Assembly: GCF_031457275.1 (NCBI RefSeq)
Contig: NZ_JAVDWH010000001.1
Coordinates: 1,736,001 to 1,800,000, forward strand
Length of the DNA: 64,000 bases
DNA from: Aeromicrobium panaciterrae
GTDB taxonomy: Bacteria; Actinomycetota; Actinomycetes; Propionibacteriales; Nocardioidaceae
Reading direction: 5' to 3'
Under the pieces are notes generated by a model. It was not told the origin of the DNA. It saw only the letters and a program-made list of their open reading frames with translations, and searched no databases. Below, in pieces: positions 30,075-38,490 of the stretch; the first letter of the stretch is position 1; the number at the start of each line of letters is the position of its first letter. A program made the translations under genes and the position numbers.

Positions 30075-30171
30075 ACTTCGCGGTGAGCCGCGCTCCGAGC
30101 AATCCACCAACGACTGCACCGATCACGACGCCGACAATCACAGTTCCGGATCCGTCAAAGAGCCAGTTCAT
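30061..30171 (-). CDS. 36-residue single-pass membrane protein downstream of mshC
   Basis: ATG 30171 opens a frame MNWLFDGSGTVIVGVVIGAV, then VGGLLGARLTAKFRKK: a glycine-zipper-like helix (GxxxG spacing) with a basic C-terminal tail, which favours a cytoplasmic C-terminus. The ribosome binding site AGGGGG stands six to seven bases upstream. The mshC stop codon is 11 bases before ATG, so it should be co-transcribed. Its 3' end overlaps the MFS gene by 14 bp. The function is unknown; it is too short for most gene finders. Confidence 0.65.
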   Translation of the reverse strand: MNWLFDGSGTVIVGVVIGAVVGGLLGARLTAKFRKK

Positions 30172-30182
30172 CGGATTCCCCC

Positions 30183-31406
30183 TTAGAGCAGCACGCCGAG
30201 CAATGCGTCGATTGCCGCTCGAGCGGTGTTGCCAGCGATCGGGTCATCTCCCGATCCTGAAGCCCAGGTGTCGATAGCCGCAAGTGCTGCAGGGGCGTCG
30301 AGGTCGTTGGTCATCGCTGACCTGATCTCGGCAACAAGGGCTTCACCGGACGGTGCAGTGGCGCGCTCGACGGCGGTTCGCCAAGCAGTGAGTCGCTCTT
30401 CGGCTTCGCCGATCTCGCCTCCGAACCATTCCCAATCACTCCGGTAGTGGTGTGCGAGCAGTGCGAGGCGGATGGCCATGGGATCACGGCCCTCTGCGCG
30501 GAGCTTGGAGACGAGGACCAGGTTGCCCTTGGACTTCGACATCTTCTCGCCCTCAAAGCCGACCATTCCGGCGTGGACGTACGCCCGAGCGAACGGCTCA
30601 TGGGTGGCAACTGATGCCTCAGAGGCTGACATCTCGTGGTGCGGGAAGACGAGGTCAGAGCCACCGCCCTGTACGTCGAACGCCGTACCGAGGTTCTCCA
30701 GAGCAATTGCCGCGCACTCGATGTGCCAGCCGGGACGACCTTTGCCGAGGCGGGTGTCCCACGACGGTTCGCCCGGACGTTCGGCGAGCCACAGGAGACA
30801 GTCCAGGGGATGCTTCTTGCCAGCGCGCTCAGGGTCTCCCCCGCGTTCAGGGAAGATCCGCAGCATCGTTTCTTCGTCGAAGCCCGAGACCGTGCCGAAG
30901 TCGGCATCCGCGTGAACGTCGAAGTAGAGGTCGTCATCGACTCGATACACGGCACCAGCCTCATCGAGCTTGTCGATCAGGTCGACTACGAGGTCGATCG
31001 ACTCGACGGCGCCGACGTATGCAGCGGGTGCCAAGATGCGAAGCGCCGTCATGTCGTCACGGAACAGCTGGGTCTCGCGTTCTGCGAGCTCCACCCAGTC
31101 AACGCCGGTGGCCGTCGCCCTCTCAAGCAGTGGGTCATCGACGTCCGTGACGTTCTGCGTGTAAGTCACGTCGAGCCCACGATCGAGCCATGCGCGTTGC
31201 AGCAGATCAAAAGCCAGGTACGTCGAAGCGTGGCCCAGGTGCGTGGCGTCGTACGGCGTGATGCCGCAGACATACAGCCGGGCACTGCCCTCCGGGTCAC
31301 TCGATGCGAGGCCGTTGCTCGCTGTGTCGTGGACCTGGACGGCCGGACCGTGCCCGAACCCGAGATCGCCGAGTGACGGGACCGCGGGTGACGTCCAGCT
31401 ACGCAT
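30183..31406 (-). CDS. mshC: mycothiol biosynthesis cysteine ligase MshC
   Basis: The 407-residue enzyme is a cysteinyl-tRNA synthetase paralogue lacking the anticodon domain. The class I signature appears as THLGHA (HIGH motif) within [15 protein letters not shown] and as EKMSKSKGN (KMSKS). The N-terminus [10 protein letters not shown] is characteristic of MshC and sets the start at ATG 31406, supported by TACGCT six bases upstream. It joins cysteine to GlcN-inositol using ATP in mycothiol synthesis, the main actinobacterial thiol. Other msh genes are not in the window. Confidence 0.95.
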   Translation of the reverse strand: MRSWTSPAVPSLGDLGFGHGPAVQVHDTASNGLASSDPEGSARLYVCGITPYDATHLGHASTYLAFDLLQRAWLDRGLDVTYTQNVTDVDDPLLERATATGVDWVELAERETQLFRDDMTALRILAPAAYVGAVESIDLVVDLIDKLDEAGAVYRVDDDLYFDVHADADFGTVSGFDEETMLRIFPERGGDPERAGKKHPLDCLLWLAERPGEPSWDTRLGKGRPGWHIECAAIALENLGTAFDVQGGGSDLVFPHHEMSASEASVATHEPFARAYVHAGMVGFEGEKMSKSKGNLVLVSKLRAEGRDPMAIRLALLAHHYRSDWEWFGGEIGEAEERLTAWRTAVERATAPSGEALVAEIRSAMTNDLDAPAALAAIDTWASGSGDDPIAGNTARAAIDALLGVLL

Positions 31407-31412
31407 AGGTCG

Positions 31413-31418
31413 AGCGTA
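31413..31418 (-). promoter_or_regulatory. predicted -10 of mshC (leaderless)
   Basis: TACGCT ends six bases before ATG 31406. Confidence 0.5.
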
Positions 31419-31467
31419 TCGGGAGGACACATACGGCATGTCGACGGCTGGACTGAGGTAGGCGGTG

Positions 31468-31473
31468 CAGAAT
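31468..31473 (+). promoter_or_regulatory. predicted -10 of corA (leaderless)
   Basis: CAGAAT ends six bases before GTG 31480. It is a weaker match (NANNNT) but decides the start. Confidence 0.35.
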
Positions 31474-31479
31474 GACGAC

Positions 31480-32439
31480 GTGATCATTGACTGCGCCGTC
31501 TACCGAGACGGTGTCCGCGAATCGACCGAGCACGACACTGGCGCGCTGGAAGCCGCCATCGCCGGCCTTGGTGACGACGACTTCCTGTGGATTGGTGTCG
31601 GCAACCCCAGGACTGACGAGCTGGAACGCGTGGCGGGAACGCTCGGGCTGCACCCGCTTGCGGTAGAGGATGCGCTTGAAGCGCACCAGCGGCCCAAGGT
31701 CGAGCGCTATCCCGATCACATCTTCATGACGCTGCGCACCGTCTCCTACAGCGACGACGACATCACGACACATGAGGTCAACATCTTCATGGGCGCCAAC
31801 TTCTTGCTGACCGTGCGACACGGTGGACCGGATCTCAAGGACGCTCGCAAGGCTGCGGAGACGATGATCGAACCGCTCTCCCACGGCCCAACGGCAGCTC
31901 TGCACGCCGTTGTGGACTCAATCGTGGACCGATACGAAGATGTCGCTGCCGAGCTCGAGAAGGACGTTGAGGAAGTCGAGACGTCGGTCTTCTCGAACGA
32001 GTTCTCCAACGACTCAAGCCGCATCTACCGGCTCAAGCGCGAGACCCTCGAGTTCCGGCGGGCCGTGATGCCGCTTCGAGATCCGGTGGAGCGCTTCGCC
32101 ACAACATCCATGCCTGAGGATGCGCGACCGTACTTCCGCGATATTGCTGACCATCTTGCACGAGCTGCTGAAGCAATCGAGTCGATCGACAAGCTGCTCG
32201 ACAATGCGCTCAACGCCCACCTGGCGCAGCTGAGCGTCCAGCAGAACGAGGACATGCGCAAGCTGACCGCGGGCGCCACGATCTTCGCCGTACCGACCGC
32301 AATTGCAGGGATCTATGGCATGAACTTCGTTCACATGCCAGAGCTCGAATGGTCCTTCGGCTACCCGATGGTCATCGTTGCCATCGCCGGAATCTGCAGC
32401 TACATCTACTGGCGCTTCAAGCGCTCCGGCTGGCTCTAG
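31480..32439 (+). CDS. corA: CorA-family magnesium/cobalt transporter
   Basis: The 319-residue protein has a large acidic cytoplasmic domain and two C-terminal membrane helices separated by the YGMNF selectivity motif near residue 288, with the basic tail WRFKRSGWL. It takes up Mg2+ or Co2+ as a pentamer. I start at GTG 31480 ([11 protein letters not shown]), matching the usual family N-terminus and the 6-base promoter spacing; GTG 31465 would add five residues. The stop codon overlaps that of uppP (CTAG). Confidence 0.9.
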   Translation: MIIDCAVYRDGVRESTEHDTGALEAAIAGLGDDDFLWIGVGNPRTDELERVAGTLGLHPLAVEDALEAHQRPKVERYPDHIFMTLRTVSYSDDDITTHEVNIFMGANFLLTVRHGGPDLKDARKAAETMIEPLSHGPTAALHAVVDSIVDRYEDVAAELEKDVEEVETSVFSNEFSNDSSRIYRLKRETLEFRRAVMPLRDPVERFATTSMPEDARPYFRDIADHLARAAEAIESIDKLLDNALNAHLAQLSVQQNEDMRKLTAGATIFAVPTAIAGIYGMNFVHMPELEWSFGYPMVIVAIAGICSYIYWRFKRSGWL

Positions 32440-33269
32440 CTGACGGTGGTGCTGGCGCCGATCACGCCAGCCGCCACGAGTGTGAGTACCAGCGCGCCTA
32501 GCGCGATGCGATAGGCGACGAACGGCGCGTACGAACGTGTGCTCACGTACTTCAGCAGCCAGTGGATGACCGCGAGGCCGACCACGAACGAGACAACGGT
32601 GCCGACGATGGTCGGGCCGACGCCGTAGTCGTTCTCGCCACCGATGTCCTTGAGCTTGAAGATGCCCGCTCCGACCACTGCTGGGATGGCCAGGAGGAAT
32701 GCGTAGCGAGTCGCGGCGGCGCGTTCGTAGCCGAGGAACAACCCCATGCTGATGGTGGCTCCCGAGCGAGACACACCCGGCACGAGCGCGCCAGCCTGGG
32801 CGAAGCCGAGCAGGATCGCGTGGCGCATCGTGAGGTTTTCGATCGGGCGGCTCTTGCGCCCGACGCGCTCAGCGATGCCGAGAACAATTCCGAGCACGAC
32901 CAACGTGCTGCCGATGACCCACAGGTTGCGGAACTCGCGATCAATCAGGTCCTGGAGCGCGATGCCAAGGGCGACGATCGGCATGGAGCCGATGATGATG
33001 AACCAGCCCATCCGCCATTCCGGCGCTTCGCGGGCGACGTGCGAGAACACGCCGCGAACCCACCCTGACCCGATGGTCCAGATGTCCTTCCAGAAGTAGA
33101 GGACGACGGCCAGCTCGGTGCCGATCTGGATCACCGCCGTGTATGCCGCGCCCGGATCGTCCCAGCCAAAGAACTTCGGGAAGATCGCGAGGTGTGCGCT
33201 GCTGGAGATGGGAAGGAATTCGGTCAGGCCCTGAATGACACCCAGAACCACGGCACGGAGAAAGTCCAC
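32436..33269 (-). CDS. uppP: undecaprenyl-diphosphatase UppP (BacA)
   Basis: The 277-residue, polytopic membrane protein has both signature motifs: GLTEFLPISSSAHL near residue 15, and PGVSRSGATI near residue 165. It dephosphorylates undecaprenyl pyrophosphate so that the lipid carrier can be reused in wall synthesis, and it confers bacitracin tolerance. GTG 33269 stands six bases after TAGGCT. It is divergent from the aldo/keto reductase gene. Confidence 0.94.
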   Translation of the reverse strand: MDFLRAVVLGVIQGLTEFLPISSSAHLAIFPKFFGWDDPGAAYTAVIQIGTELAVVLYFWKDIWTIGSGWVRGVFSHVAREAPEWRMGWFIIIGSMPIVALGIALQDLIDREFRNLWVIGSTLVVLGIVLGIAERVGRKSRPIENLTMRHAILLGFAQAGALVPGVSRSGATISMGLFLGYERAAATRYAFLLAIPAVVGAGIFKLKDIGGENDYGVGPTIVGTVVSFVVGLAVIHWLLKYVSTRSYAPFVAYRIALGALVLTLVAAGVIGASTTVS

Positions 33270-33275
33270 CGTGCG

Positions 33276-33281
33276 AGCCTA
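33276..33281 (-). promoter_or_regulatory. predicted -10 of uppP (leaderless)
   Basis: TAGGCT ends six bases before GTG 33269. Confidence 0.5.
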
Positions 33282-33305
33282 CCGGCGACTCAAGCGCTCC
33301 CGGAC

Positions 33306-33311
33306 TAGCGT
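33306..33311 (+). promoter_or_regulatory. predicted -10 of the aldo/keto reductase gene (leaderless)
   Basis: TAGCGT ends seven bases before ATG 33319. Confidence 0.45.
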
Positions 33312-33318
33312 TGCGTGC

Positions 33319-34272
33319 ATGCAGTATCGCCGCGTTGGTCGCTCGGGCCTCGAGGTCTCGCGGCTCGCCCTTGGCACGATGTCGTGGGGTGCAGCGGTCG
33401 ACGCCTACGAGGCCGAGGACCAGCTCAAGACGTTCCTCGACGCCGGCGGCACTCTCGTTGATACCGCACCGATTTATGGCGACGGCAACTGCGAAGAACT
33501 CCTCGGCACCTTGCTGACCAAGACAGGCGTACGCGATCGCATCGTGCTGGCTGGCAAGGCAGCACTGGTCCATCGCAATGGCGAGGTCGAGCGTGACGCA
33601 TCTCGCAAGACGTTGCTCGAACAGCTTGACCTGTCACTTCGTCAGCTCGGCACTGACCATCTCGACCTCTGGCAGATCCATCGCTGGGACGAACGCACGC
33701 CGATCGAAGAGACGCTCTCGACGCTGGAGCAGGTCGTTCGTAGCGGCAAGGTCACGTACGTCGGTATCTCTAACTTCACCGGCTGGCAGACGTCACTGGC
33801 TCATACGTGGCTCGCGAGCCGGCCAGATGGCTTGCCGATCGTCAGCACCCAGATGGAGTACTCGCTGCTACACCGCGAACCCGAGGCCGAGGTGTTCGCT
33901 GCGGCTGAGCATCACGGCATGGGCGTCCTCGCGTGGTCTCCACTTGGACGAGGCGTACTCACGGGCAAGTACCGCGCTGGCATTCCTGCCGACTCTCGTG
34001 CTGCTGATCCAGGGTGGGGCGACTTCGTCTCGCGCTACCTGACTCCCGCCAAGTCAGCAGTAGTCGAGGCGGCGGCGCGTGCCTCGGAGGGTCTCGGCGT
34101 CACGGTCGCGCACGTCTCACTGTCATGGCTGCTGGCCCGTCCAGGCGTTGCCTCGGCCATTGTCGGCGCGCGTACGACCGCGCAGTTGCAGGAAAGTCTC
34201 GCCTCTGAGGAGCTCGACCTTCCACCCGAAATCGTTCAGGCACTCGACGACGTGTCGGGAGTCTCTCGCTAG
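33319..34272 (+). CDS. aldo/keto reductase
   Basis: The 317-residue TIM-barrel NADPH-dependent reductase has the catalytic tetrad in sight: Asp and Tyr in DTAPIYGDGNCE near residue 52, Lys in LAGKAALV near residue 79, and His in WQIHRWDE near residue 118. The phosphate-binding end is SAIVGARTTAQL. The substrate is unknown; related enzymes reduce aldehydes such as methylglyoxal. ATG 33319 gives the normal N-terminus MQYRRVGRSGLEV. The DUF5703 gene follows after 23 bases. Confidence 0.9.
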   Translation: MQYRRVGRSGLEVSRLALGTMSWGAAVDAYEAEDQLKTFLDAGGTLVDTAPIYGDGNCEELLGTLLTKTGVRDRIVLAGKAALVHRNGEVERDASRKTLLEQLDLSLRQLGTDHLDLWQIHRWDERTPIEETLSTLEQVVRSGKVTYVGISNFTGWQTSLAHTWLASRPDGLPIVSTQMEYSLLHREPEAEVFAAAEHHGMGVLAWSPLGRGVLTGKYRAGIPADSRAADPGWGDFVSRYLTPAKSAVVEAAARASEGLGVTVAHVSLSWLLARPGVASAIVGARTTAQLQESLASEELDLPPEIVQALDDVSGVSR

Positions 34273-34295
34273 TCAGATTGATGGGAAGGGCACAG

Positions 34296-34481
34296 ATGAT
34301 CGAGTACGAGTTCTGGAACCTGGTAATCCCGCGCACGCAGTCACGCCAAGCGGTGTGTCGCCTGCTGACAGACGCGGCGGAGTATCACGGCTGGGAACTC
34401 GAACGGTTGCGCAAAGACGGCTCTGGCGAACGCACGATCGTGCTGCGCCGCAAGATCATGCGTATGCGCAGCACGCTCTAG
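34296..34481 (+). CDS. DUF5703-family protein
   Basis: The 61-residue protein MIEYEFWNLVIPRTQ...RRKIMRM matches the short actinobacterial DUF5703 family, known only as a conserved hypothetical. It looks like a small mixed alpha/beta fold with a basic end. ATG 34296 has GGGAAGGG five bases upstream. Its stop overlaps the stop of the convergent M20 peptidase gene by four bases (CTAG). Confidence 0.75.
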   Translation: MIEYEFWNLVIPRTQSRQAVCRLLTDAAEYHGWELERLRKDGSGERTIVLRRKIMRMRSTL

Positions 34482-35770
34482 ATCAAGTTCAAGAACTCGT
34501 CGAACACCTTCGAGCCGAACTCCAGCGCGTCCACTGGCACCCGCTCGTCGACTCCATGAAACAGCGCCGTGAAGTCGAGGTCACCAGGCAGGCGGAGCGG
34601 CGTGAACCCGTACGACGTGATGCCGAGCTTGTGCCAGGCCTTGGCGTCGGTTCCTCCTGACATCAGGAACGGGGCAATGTGCGCCTCGGGATCCTGGCTG
34701 TGAAGTGCGACCGTCATGGCATCGACCAGATCGCCCTCGAAGGCGTACTCGAGTGCGGCTTCGTTGATGTAGGACTCGACCGTGATCGAGTCACCCACAA
34801 TCCCCTGGACGGTCGGGATGAACGTGTCTGCGTGTCCGGGCAAGTAGCGGCCGTCAACGTACGCGACAGCTTCGCCAGGAATCACGTTGTGCTTGTAGCC
34901 CGCCTGCAGCATCGTCGCGTTGGTTGTGTTGCGGATCCCGGCGCCGATCATCCGGACGGCAGGGCCGAAGTGCTCAATCAGCTCGTCAGGCGTGCCGTCG
35001 GAGCCGGTCAGCTCGCGAACCTTGGTCAGAAGGAGCTGCATCGACGGTCCGGGCTCTGCCGGCCACTCGTGAGCGCCGAGGGCGAGGAGGCCGCTGGCGA
35101 GGTGTGTGATGGCGTTGTCGGTGTTGCGCATCGAGCCATGGCCGGCAGTGCCTTGCGAGCGCAAACGCATCCAGCCGAGGCCCTTTTCGCCGGACTCGAT
35201 CAGGTAAAGGCGCTGGCCGCCGATCTCGGTGGAGAATCCGCCCACCTCGCCGATTGCCTCGGTGCAGCCTTCGAACAGTCCAGGGTGCTCTTCGACGAGC
35301 CAGTGCGCACCGAGGAGTCCCCCAGCCTCTTCGTCGGCTGTGAACACCAGGGTGATGGGGCGGTCGGGGATTGCGCCAGCGCGTTGGCGCGCACGAACGA
35401 CCGACAGCAGCATCGCGTCGAAGTCCTTCATGTCGACCGCACCGCGGCCGAACAAGTAGCCGTCTACGACCTCGGCAGCGAACGGGTCGACCGACCAGTC
35501 GTCAGCCTGTGCCGGTACGACATCGAGGTGACCGTGAATCAGCAGACCCGGCTTGGGCGAATCCTGATTGCCCCAGCGCGCGACAAGGCTGGCGCGGCCG
35601 GATTCGGACTCGAAGATCTCCGACTCAATCCCCACTTCAGCGAGGGAGGCGGCGACGTATTCGGCAGCCTTTCGCTCCCCCGGACCGGAGTCATCGCCGA
35701 AGTTCGAGGTGTCGATCCTGATCAGGTCTCGACAGATCTCGAGTACTTCAGTTTCCGGTGTGTACCCCAT
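34478..35770 (-). CDS. M20-family zinc peptidase / amidohydrolase
   Basis: The 430-residue protein has the M20 di-zinc motifs: IHGHLDVVPA near residue 78, GRGAVDMKDFDAM near residue 110 (bridging Asp), the catalytic FTADEEAGGL near residue 145, and a late His in FHGVDERVP. A lid domain is inserted in the middle. It fits the dipeptidase/ArgE/DapE group; a metabolic assignment is not possible because no arg or dap genes are adjacent. TACGAT stands six bases before ATG 35770. Confidence 0.88.
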   Translation of the reverse strand: MGYTPETEVLEICRDLIRIDTSNFGDDSGPGERKAAEYVAASLAEVGIESEIFESESGRASLVARWGNQDSPKPGLLIHGHLDVVPAQADDWSVDPFAAEVVDGYLFGRGAVDMKDFDAMLLSVVRARQRAGAIPDRPITLVFTADEEAGGLLGAHWLVEEHPGLFEGCTEAIGEVGGFSTEIGGQRLYLIESGEKGLGWMRLRSQGTAGHGSMRNTDNAITHLASGLLALGAHEWPAEPGPSMQLLLTKVRELTGSDGTPDELIEHFGPAVRMIGAGIRNTTNATMLQAGYKHNVIPGEAVAYVDGRYLPGHADTFIPTVQGIVGDSITVESYINEAALEYAFEGDLVDAMTVALHSQDPEAHIAPFLMSGGTDAKAWHKLGITSYGFTPLRLPGDLDFTALFHGVDERVPVDALEFGSKVFDEFLNLI

Positions 35771-35776
35771 GAGCCG

Positions 35777-35782
35777 ATCGTA
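35777..35782 (-). promoter_or_regulatory. predicted -10 of the M20 peptidase gene (leaderless)
   Basis: TACGAT ends six bases before ATG 35770. Confidence 0.5.
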
Positions 35783-35800
35783 CGTCGCTATGACCGTCCG

Positions 35801-36196
35801 TCATGAGAGCAGTCCGTCCATCACCCGGCTGAACAACCTTGCGCTCGATCTCCGGACCAGCCAGTCGAATATGCGCGGGACTCCGGTGACCCTGATCTCC
35901 TCACGCCACGTGACTCGGCTTCCTTCGCCGTTCGGGACGACCGAGAGCTCGGCCCATCCTTTGACGATCCGACCACGCTTCTCCAATCGACAGAACGACG
36001 GCTCGTTCCATGTCACGACATCCATCGGATCGTCGAATCCGATCGGTCCAACGCCGGTACGGGCGACGAATCCGTCTGCAGTCCTTGTCACCTTGGTCAG
36101 CGGCACGAATCGTCCGTGAGCAGGCCAGTCAGTGACCCTGCGCCACGCTTCTTCGGCGCTGAGGCGTACCTCGCGAACAATCTCTATCTCGGCCAC
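35801..36196 (-). CDS. SRPBCC (START-like) family protein
   Basis: The 131-residue protein has the helix-grip pattern of polyketide cyclase/CoxG-like proteins (VREVRLSAEEAWRRVTDWPAH at the N-terminus, VTWREEIRVTG late, and a final amphipathic helix FDWLVRRSSARLFSRVM). It would bind a hydrophobic ligand or lipid. GTG 36196 is chosen because TACCAT ends six bases upstream; the frame is open much further but runs antisense to the MoxR gene. It diverges from MoxR-VWA, a pairing that recalls the coxG-coxD-coxE accessory genes of CO dehydrogenase. Confidence 0.8.
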   Translation of the reverse strand: MAEIEIVREVRLSAEEAWRRVTDWPAHGRFVPLTKVTRTADGFVARTGVGPIGFDDPMDVVTWNEPSFCRLEKRGRIVKGWAELSVVPNGEGSRVTWREEIRVTGVPRIFDWLVRRSSARLFSRVMDGLLS

Positions 36197-36202
36197 GGCA
36201 CG

Positions 36203-36208
36203 ATGGTA
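36203..36208 (-). promoter_or_regulatory. predicted -10 of the SRPBCC gene (leaderless)
   Basis: TACCAT ends six bases before GTG 36196. It lies within the short region shared with the divergent MoxR gene. Confidence 0.45.
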
Positions 36209-36220
36209 GGCATGCGCACC

Positions 36221-37093
36221 ATGCCGTTCACCTCGATCGACGACGTCAAGGCCAAGTTGGCCGCTGCTGACTACCTGGCGTCGGATGCTGTTGCGACGAC
36301 AGTTTTCCTCGCGAGCGAGCTCGGCAAGCCGCTGCTTGTCGAGGGCCCGGCCGGCGTCGGCAAGACCGAGCTTTCCCGCGCTGTTGCTGATGCCTGCGGC
36401 GCCGATCTCGTACGTCTGCAGTGCTACGAAGGCGTCGACGAGGCGCGTGCACTGTACGAGTGGAACCACGCCAAACAGCTTCTGCGCATCACCGCCGGTC
36501 GTGAAGAGACCTGGGATGAGGCGCGCAGCGACATCTTCAGCGAAGAGTTCCTGCTCCCCCGCCCGCTGCTGACGGCAATCCGCAACGACGGCCCGACCGT
36601 TTTGCTGATCGACGAGACCGACAAGGCCGACGTCGAGATCGAAGGACTGTTGCTCGAGGTCCTCGGCGAATTCCAGGTGACCATTCCGGAGCTCGGAACC
36701 ATCAAGGCTGAGCATCGCCCATTCGTCGTACTCACCTCCAACGCCACTCGCGAGCTGTCGGAGGCTCTGCGTCGCCGCTGCCTGTTCCTGCACATCGATT
36801 TCCCTGATCCGGAGCTCGAGCAGCAGATCATCCGGCTCAAGGTGCCTGAGCTCGACAGCACCCTCGGTGACTCCCTGATCCGCGTCATCAACGCCCTGCG
36901 CGCCATGCCGTTGCGCAAGGCCCCATCGGTCTCCGAGTCGATTGACTGGGCTCGGACACTGGTCGCCCTCGGTGCCGACATCCTCGATGACGATGTCGTA
37001 CGCGAGAGCCTCGGCGTGATCCTCAAGCACCAGGACGACCTCGACAAGGCGACTGAACGGCTGAACCTCGACGAGGTGCTCGGAGCGTTATGA
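36221..37093 (+). CDS. MoxR-family AAA+ ATPase (CoxD-like)
   Basis: The 290-residue ATPase has Walker A VEGPAGVGKTEL near residue 45, Walker B TVLLIDETDKAD near residue 125, the sensor region VLTSNATREL, and an arginine-rich RRRCLFLH block. MoxR proteins act with VWA partners as metal-dependent chaperones in cofactor insertion. The start is uncertain among ATG 36203, 36212 and 36221; I prefer 36221 (MPFTSIDDV), which matches the family N-terminus. The stop overlaps the VWA gene start by four bases (ATGA). Confidence 0.88.
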   Translation: MPFTSIDDVKAKLAAADYLASDAVATTVFLASELGKPLLVEGPAGVGKTELSRAVADACGADLVRLQCYEGVDEARALYEWNHAKQLLRITAGREETWDEARSDIFSEEFLLPRPLLTAIRNDGPTVLLIDETDKADVEIEGLLLEVLGEFQVTIPELGTIKAEHRPFVVLTSNATRELSEALRRRCLFLHIDFPDPELEQQIIRLKVPELDSTLGDSLIRVINALRAMPLRKAPSVSESIDWARTLVALGADILDDDVVRESLGVILKHQDDLDKATERLNLDEVLGAL

Positions 37094-38490
37094 CCGAGAC
37101 GCCGGTCGCCCAGGACCTCGCCGGGAGGCTCGTCGAGTTCGTTGGCGCGCTTCGGAGCAAGGGCATCCCGGCTGGCACCAGCGAGACGGTCGACGCCGCC
37201 GCAGTCATCGACGTTCTCGGTATGAGCGATCGATCGCTCCTGCGCGAGGGTCTCGCATCTGCACTCGTGCGTCGCGGGGGTCAGCGCGACGTGTTCGACA
37301 TGACCTTCGACCTCTACTTCCCGGCCGGCGTGGGAGCATCCCAGGCTGCGCGCGAGATGGATGAGGATTTCGACATCGATGACCTCCGGGATCTGCTCGC
37401 CATGGCGCTCGCAGAGAACGATCTGCGGACCCTCGAACAAGTCGCCGAGATCGCTGTGGACCTGCTTGGTCGCGTTGGTGAGAACGGACCGACCGGCGGC
37501 TGGTCCGCGTACCAAACACTCGAACGGCTCCGCCCTCAGACGTTGCTCGTACAGGCCATCGGCCAACGCGGCATGGGTGGTGGCAGCGGTCCCGGTCAAG
37601 GCCTGGGACAGGGCGGCGACTTCACCGAGCGACTCGAGCGCGATGAGGTGCGGCAGAACATCGATCGGTTCCGCGCAATGGTTGCCAGCGAAGCCCGTCG
37701 TCGCACCGCCGAGCTTCGTGGTCGCGATGTGGTGACTCGGCACGCCGTACGCGTCGGTTCCGACCGGATCGACTTCCTCAGCGCCAACCGACAGCAGCTA
37801 GAAGAGCTGGGTCGAACCGTACGTCCGCTCGCCCGCAAGCTGGCAACTCGATTGGCGGCACGGCGACGCAAGGCGCACCGCGGGCGTATCGACATCCGTC
37901 GGACCCTGCGCCGCTCGATGGGCACCGGTGGCGTACCAATGCACCCGGTCGTCGCCAAACCGCATCCTGCTCGTCCCGAGCTCGTGCTTCTGTGCGACGT
38001 TTCGGGCTCGGTATCTGGGTTCTCGCAGTTCACGATGCACCTGGTCCAGGCGATGAGCGGCCAGTTCAGCAAGATCCGAGTGTTCGCGTTCATCAACGCC
38101 ATGGCTGAAGTCACCGACATGGTGAAGGAAGACTCAGACGATCTCGCGGCACGTATCGGTCGCGAAGCACGGATCACGAAGTGGCACACCAGCAGCGACT
38201 ACGGCGAGGCGTTTGCCGACTTCCACGCCGAACACATGACGGCGATCGGTCCACGCACCGCAGTGCTGATCCTCGGCGACGCGCGCAACAACAACCAGGA
38301 CCCCAATCTCGAGGCACTCCACGAGATCAGCCAGCGCGCTCGCCGTACGTTCTGGCTCAACCCCGAGCACTCCATGCGCTGGGGACTCGGTGACTCAATC
38401 GCACCGACCTACGCCGACATCGTCGAGATGCACGAGGTGTGCAACGTCGACCAGCTGACGAAGTTCGTCACCCGTCTCCTGCCCGTTTAG
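37090..38490 (+). CDS. VWA-domain protein of the CoxE type
   Basis: The 466-residue protein has an N-terminal helical region, a glycine-rich linker near residue 165 (GMGGGSGPGQGLGQGG), and a C-terminal von Willebrand A domain with the MIDAS motif DVSGSVSGF near residue 305 and the later Asp in LILGDARNNN. CoxE-like VWA proteins work with MoxR ATPases. It is translationally coupled to the MoxR gene. No molybdenum hydroxylase or other obvious client is encoded in this window. The stop codon is shared with the convergent efflux pump gene (TTAG). Confidence 0.87.
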   Translation: MTETPVAQDLAGRLVEFVGALRSKGIPAGTSETVDAAAVIDVLGMSDRSLLREGLASALVRRGGQRDVFDMTFDLYFPAGVGASQAAREMDEDFDIDDLRDLLAMALAENDLRTLEQVAEIAVDLLGRVGENGPTGGWSAYQTLERLRPQTLLVQAIGQRGMGGGSGPGQGLGQGGDFTERLERDEVRQNIDRFRAMVASEARRRTAELRGRDVVTRHAVRVGSDRIDFLSANRQQLEELGRTVRPLARKLATRLAARRRKAHRGRIDIRRTLRRSMGTGGVPMHPVVAKPHPARPELVLLCDVSGSVSGFSQFTMHLVQAMSGQFSKIRVFAFINAMAEVTDMVKEDSDDLAARIGREARITKWHTSSDYGEAFADFHAEHMTAIGPRTAVLILGDARNNNQDPNLEALHEISQRARRTFWLNPEHSMRWGLGDSIAPTYADIVEMHEVCNVDQLTKFVTRLLPV

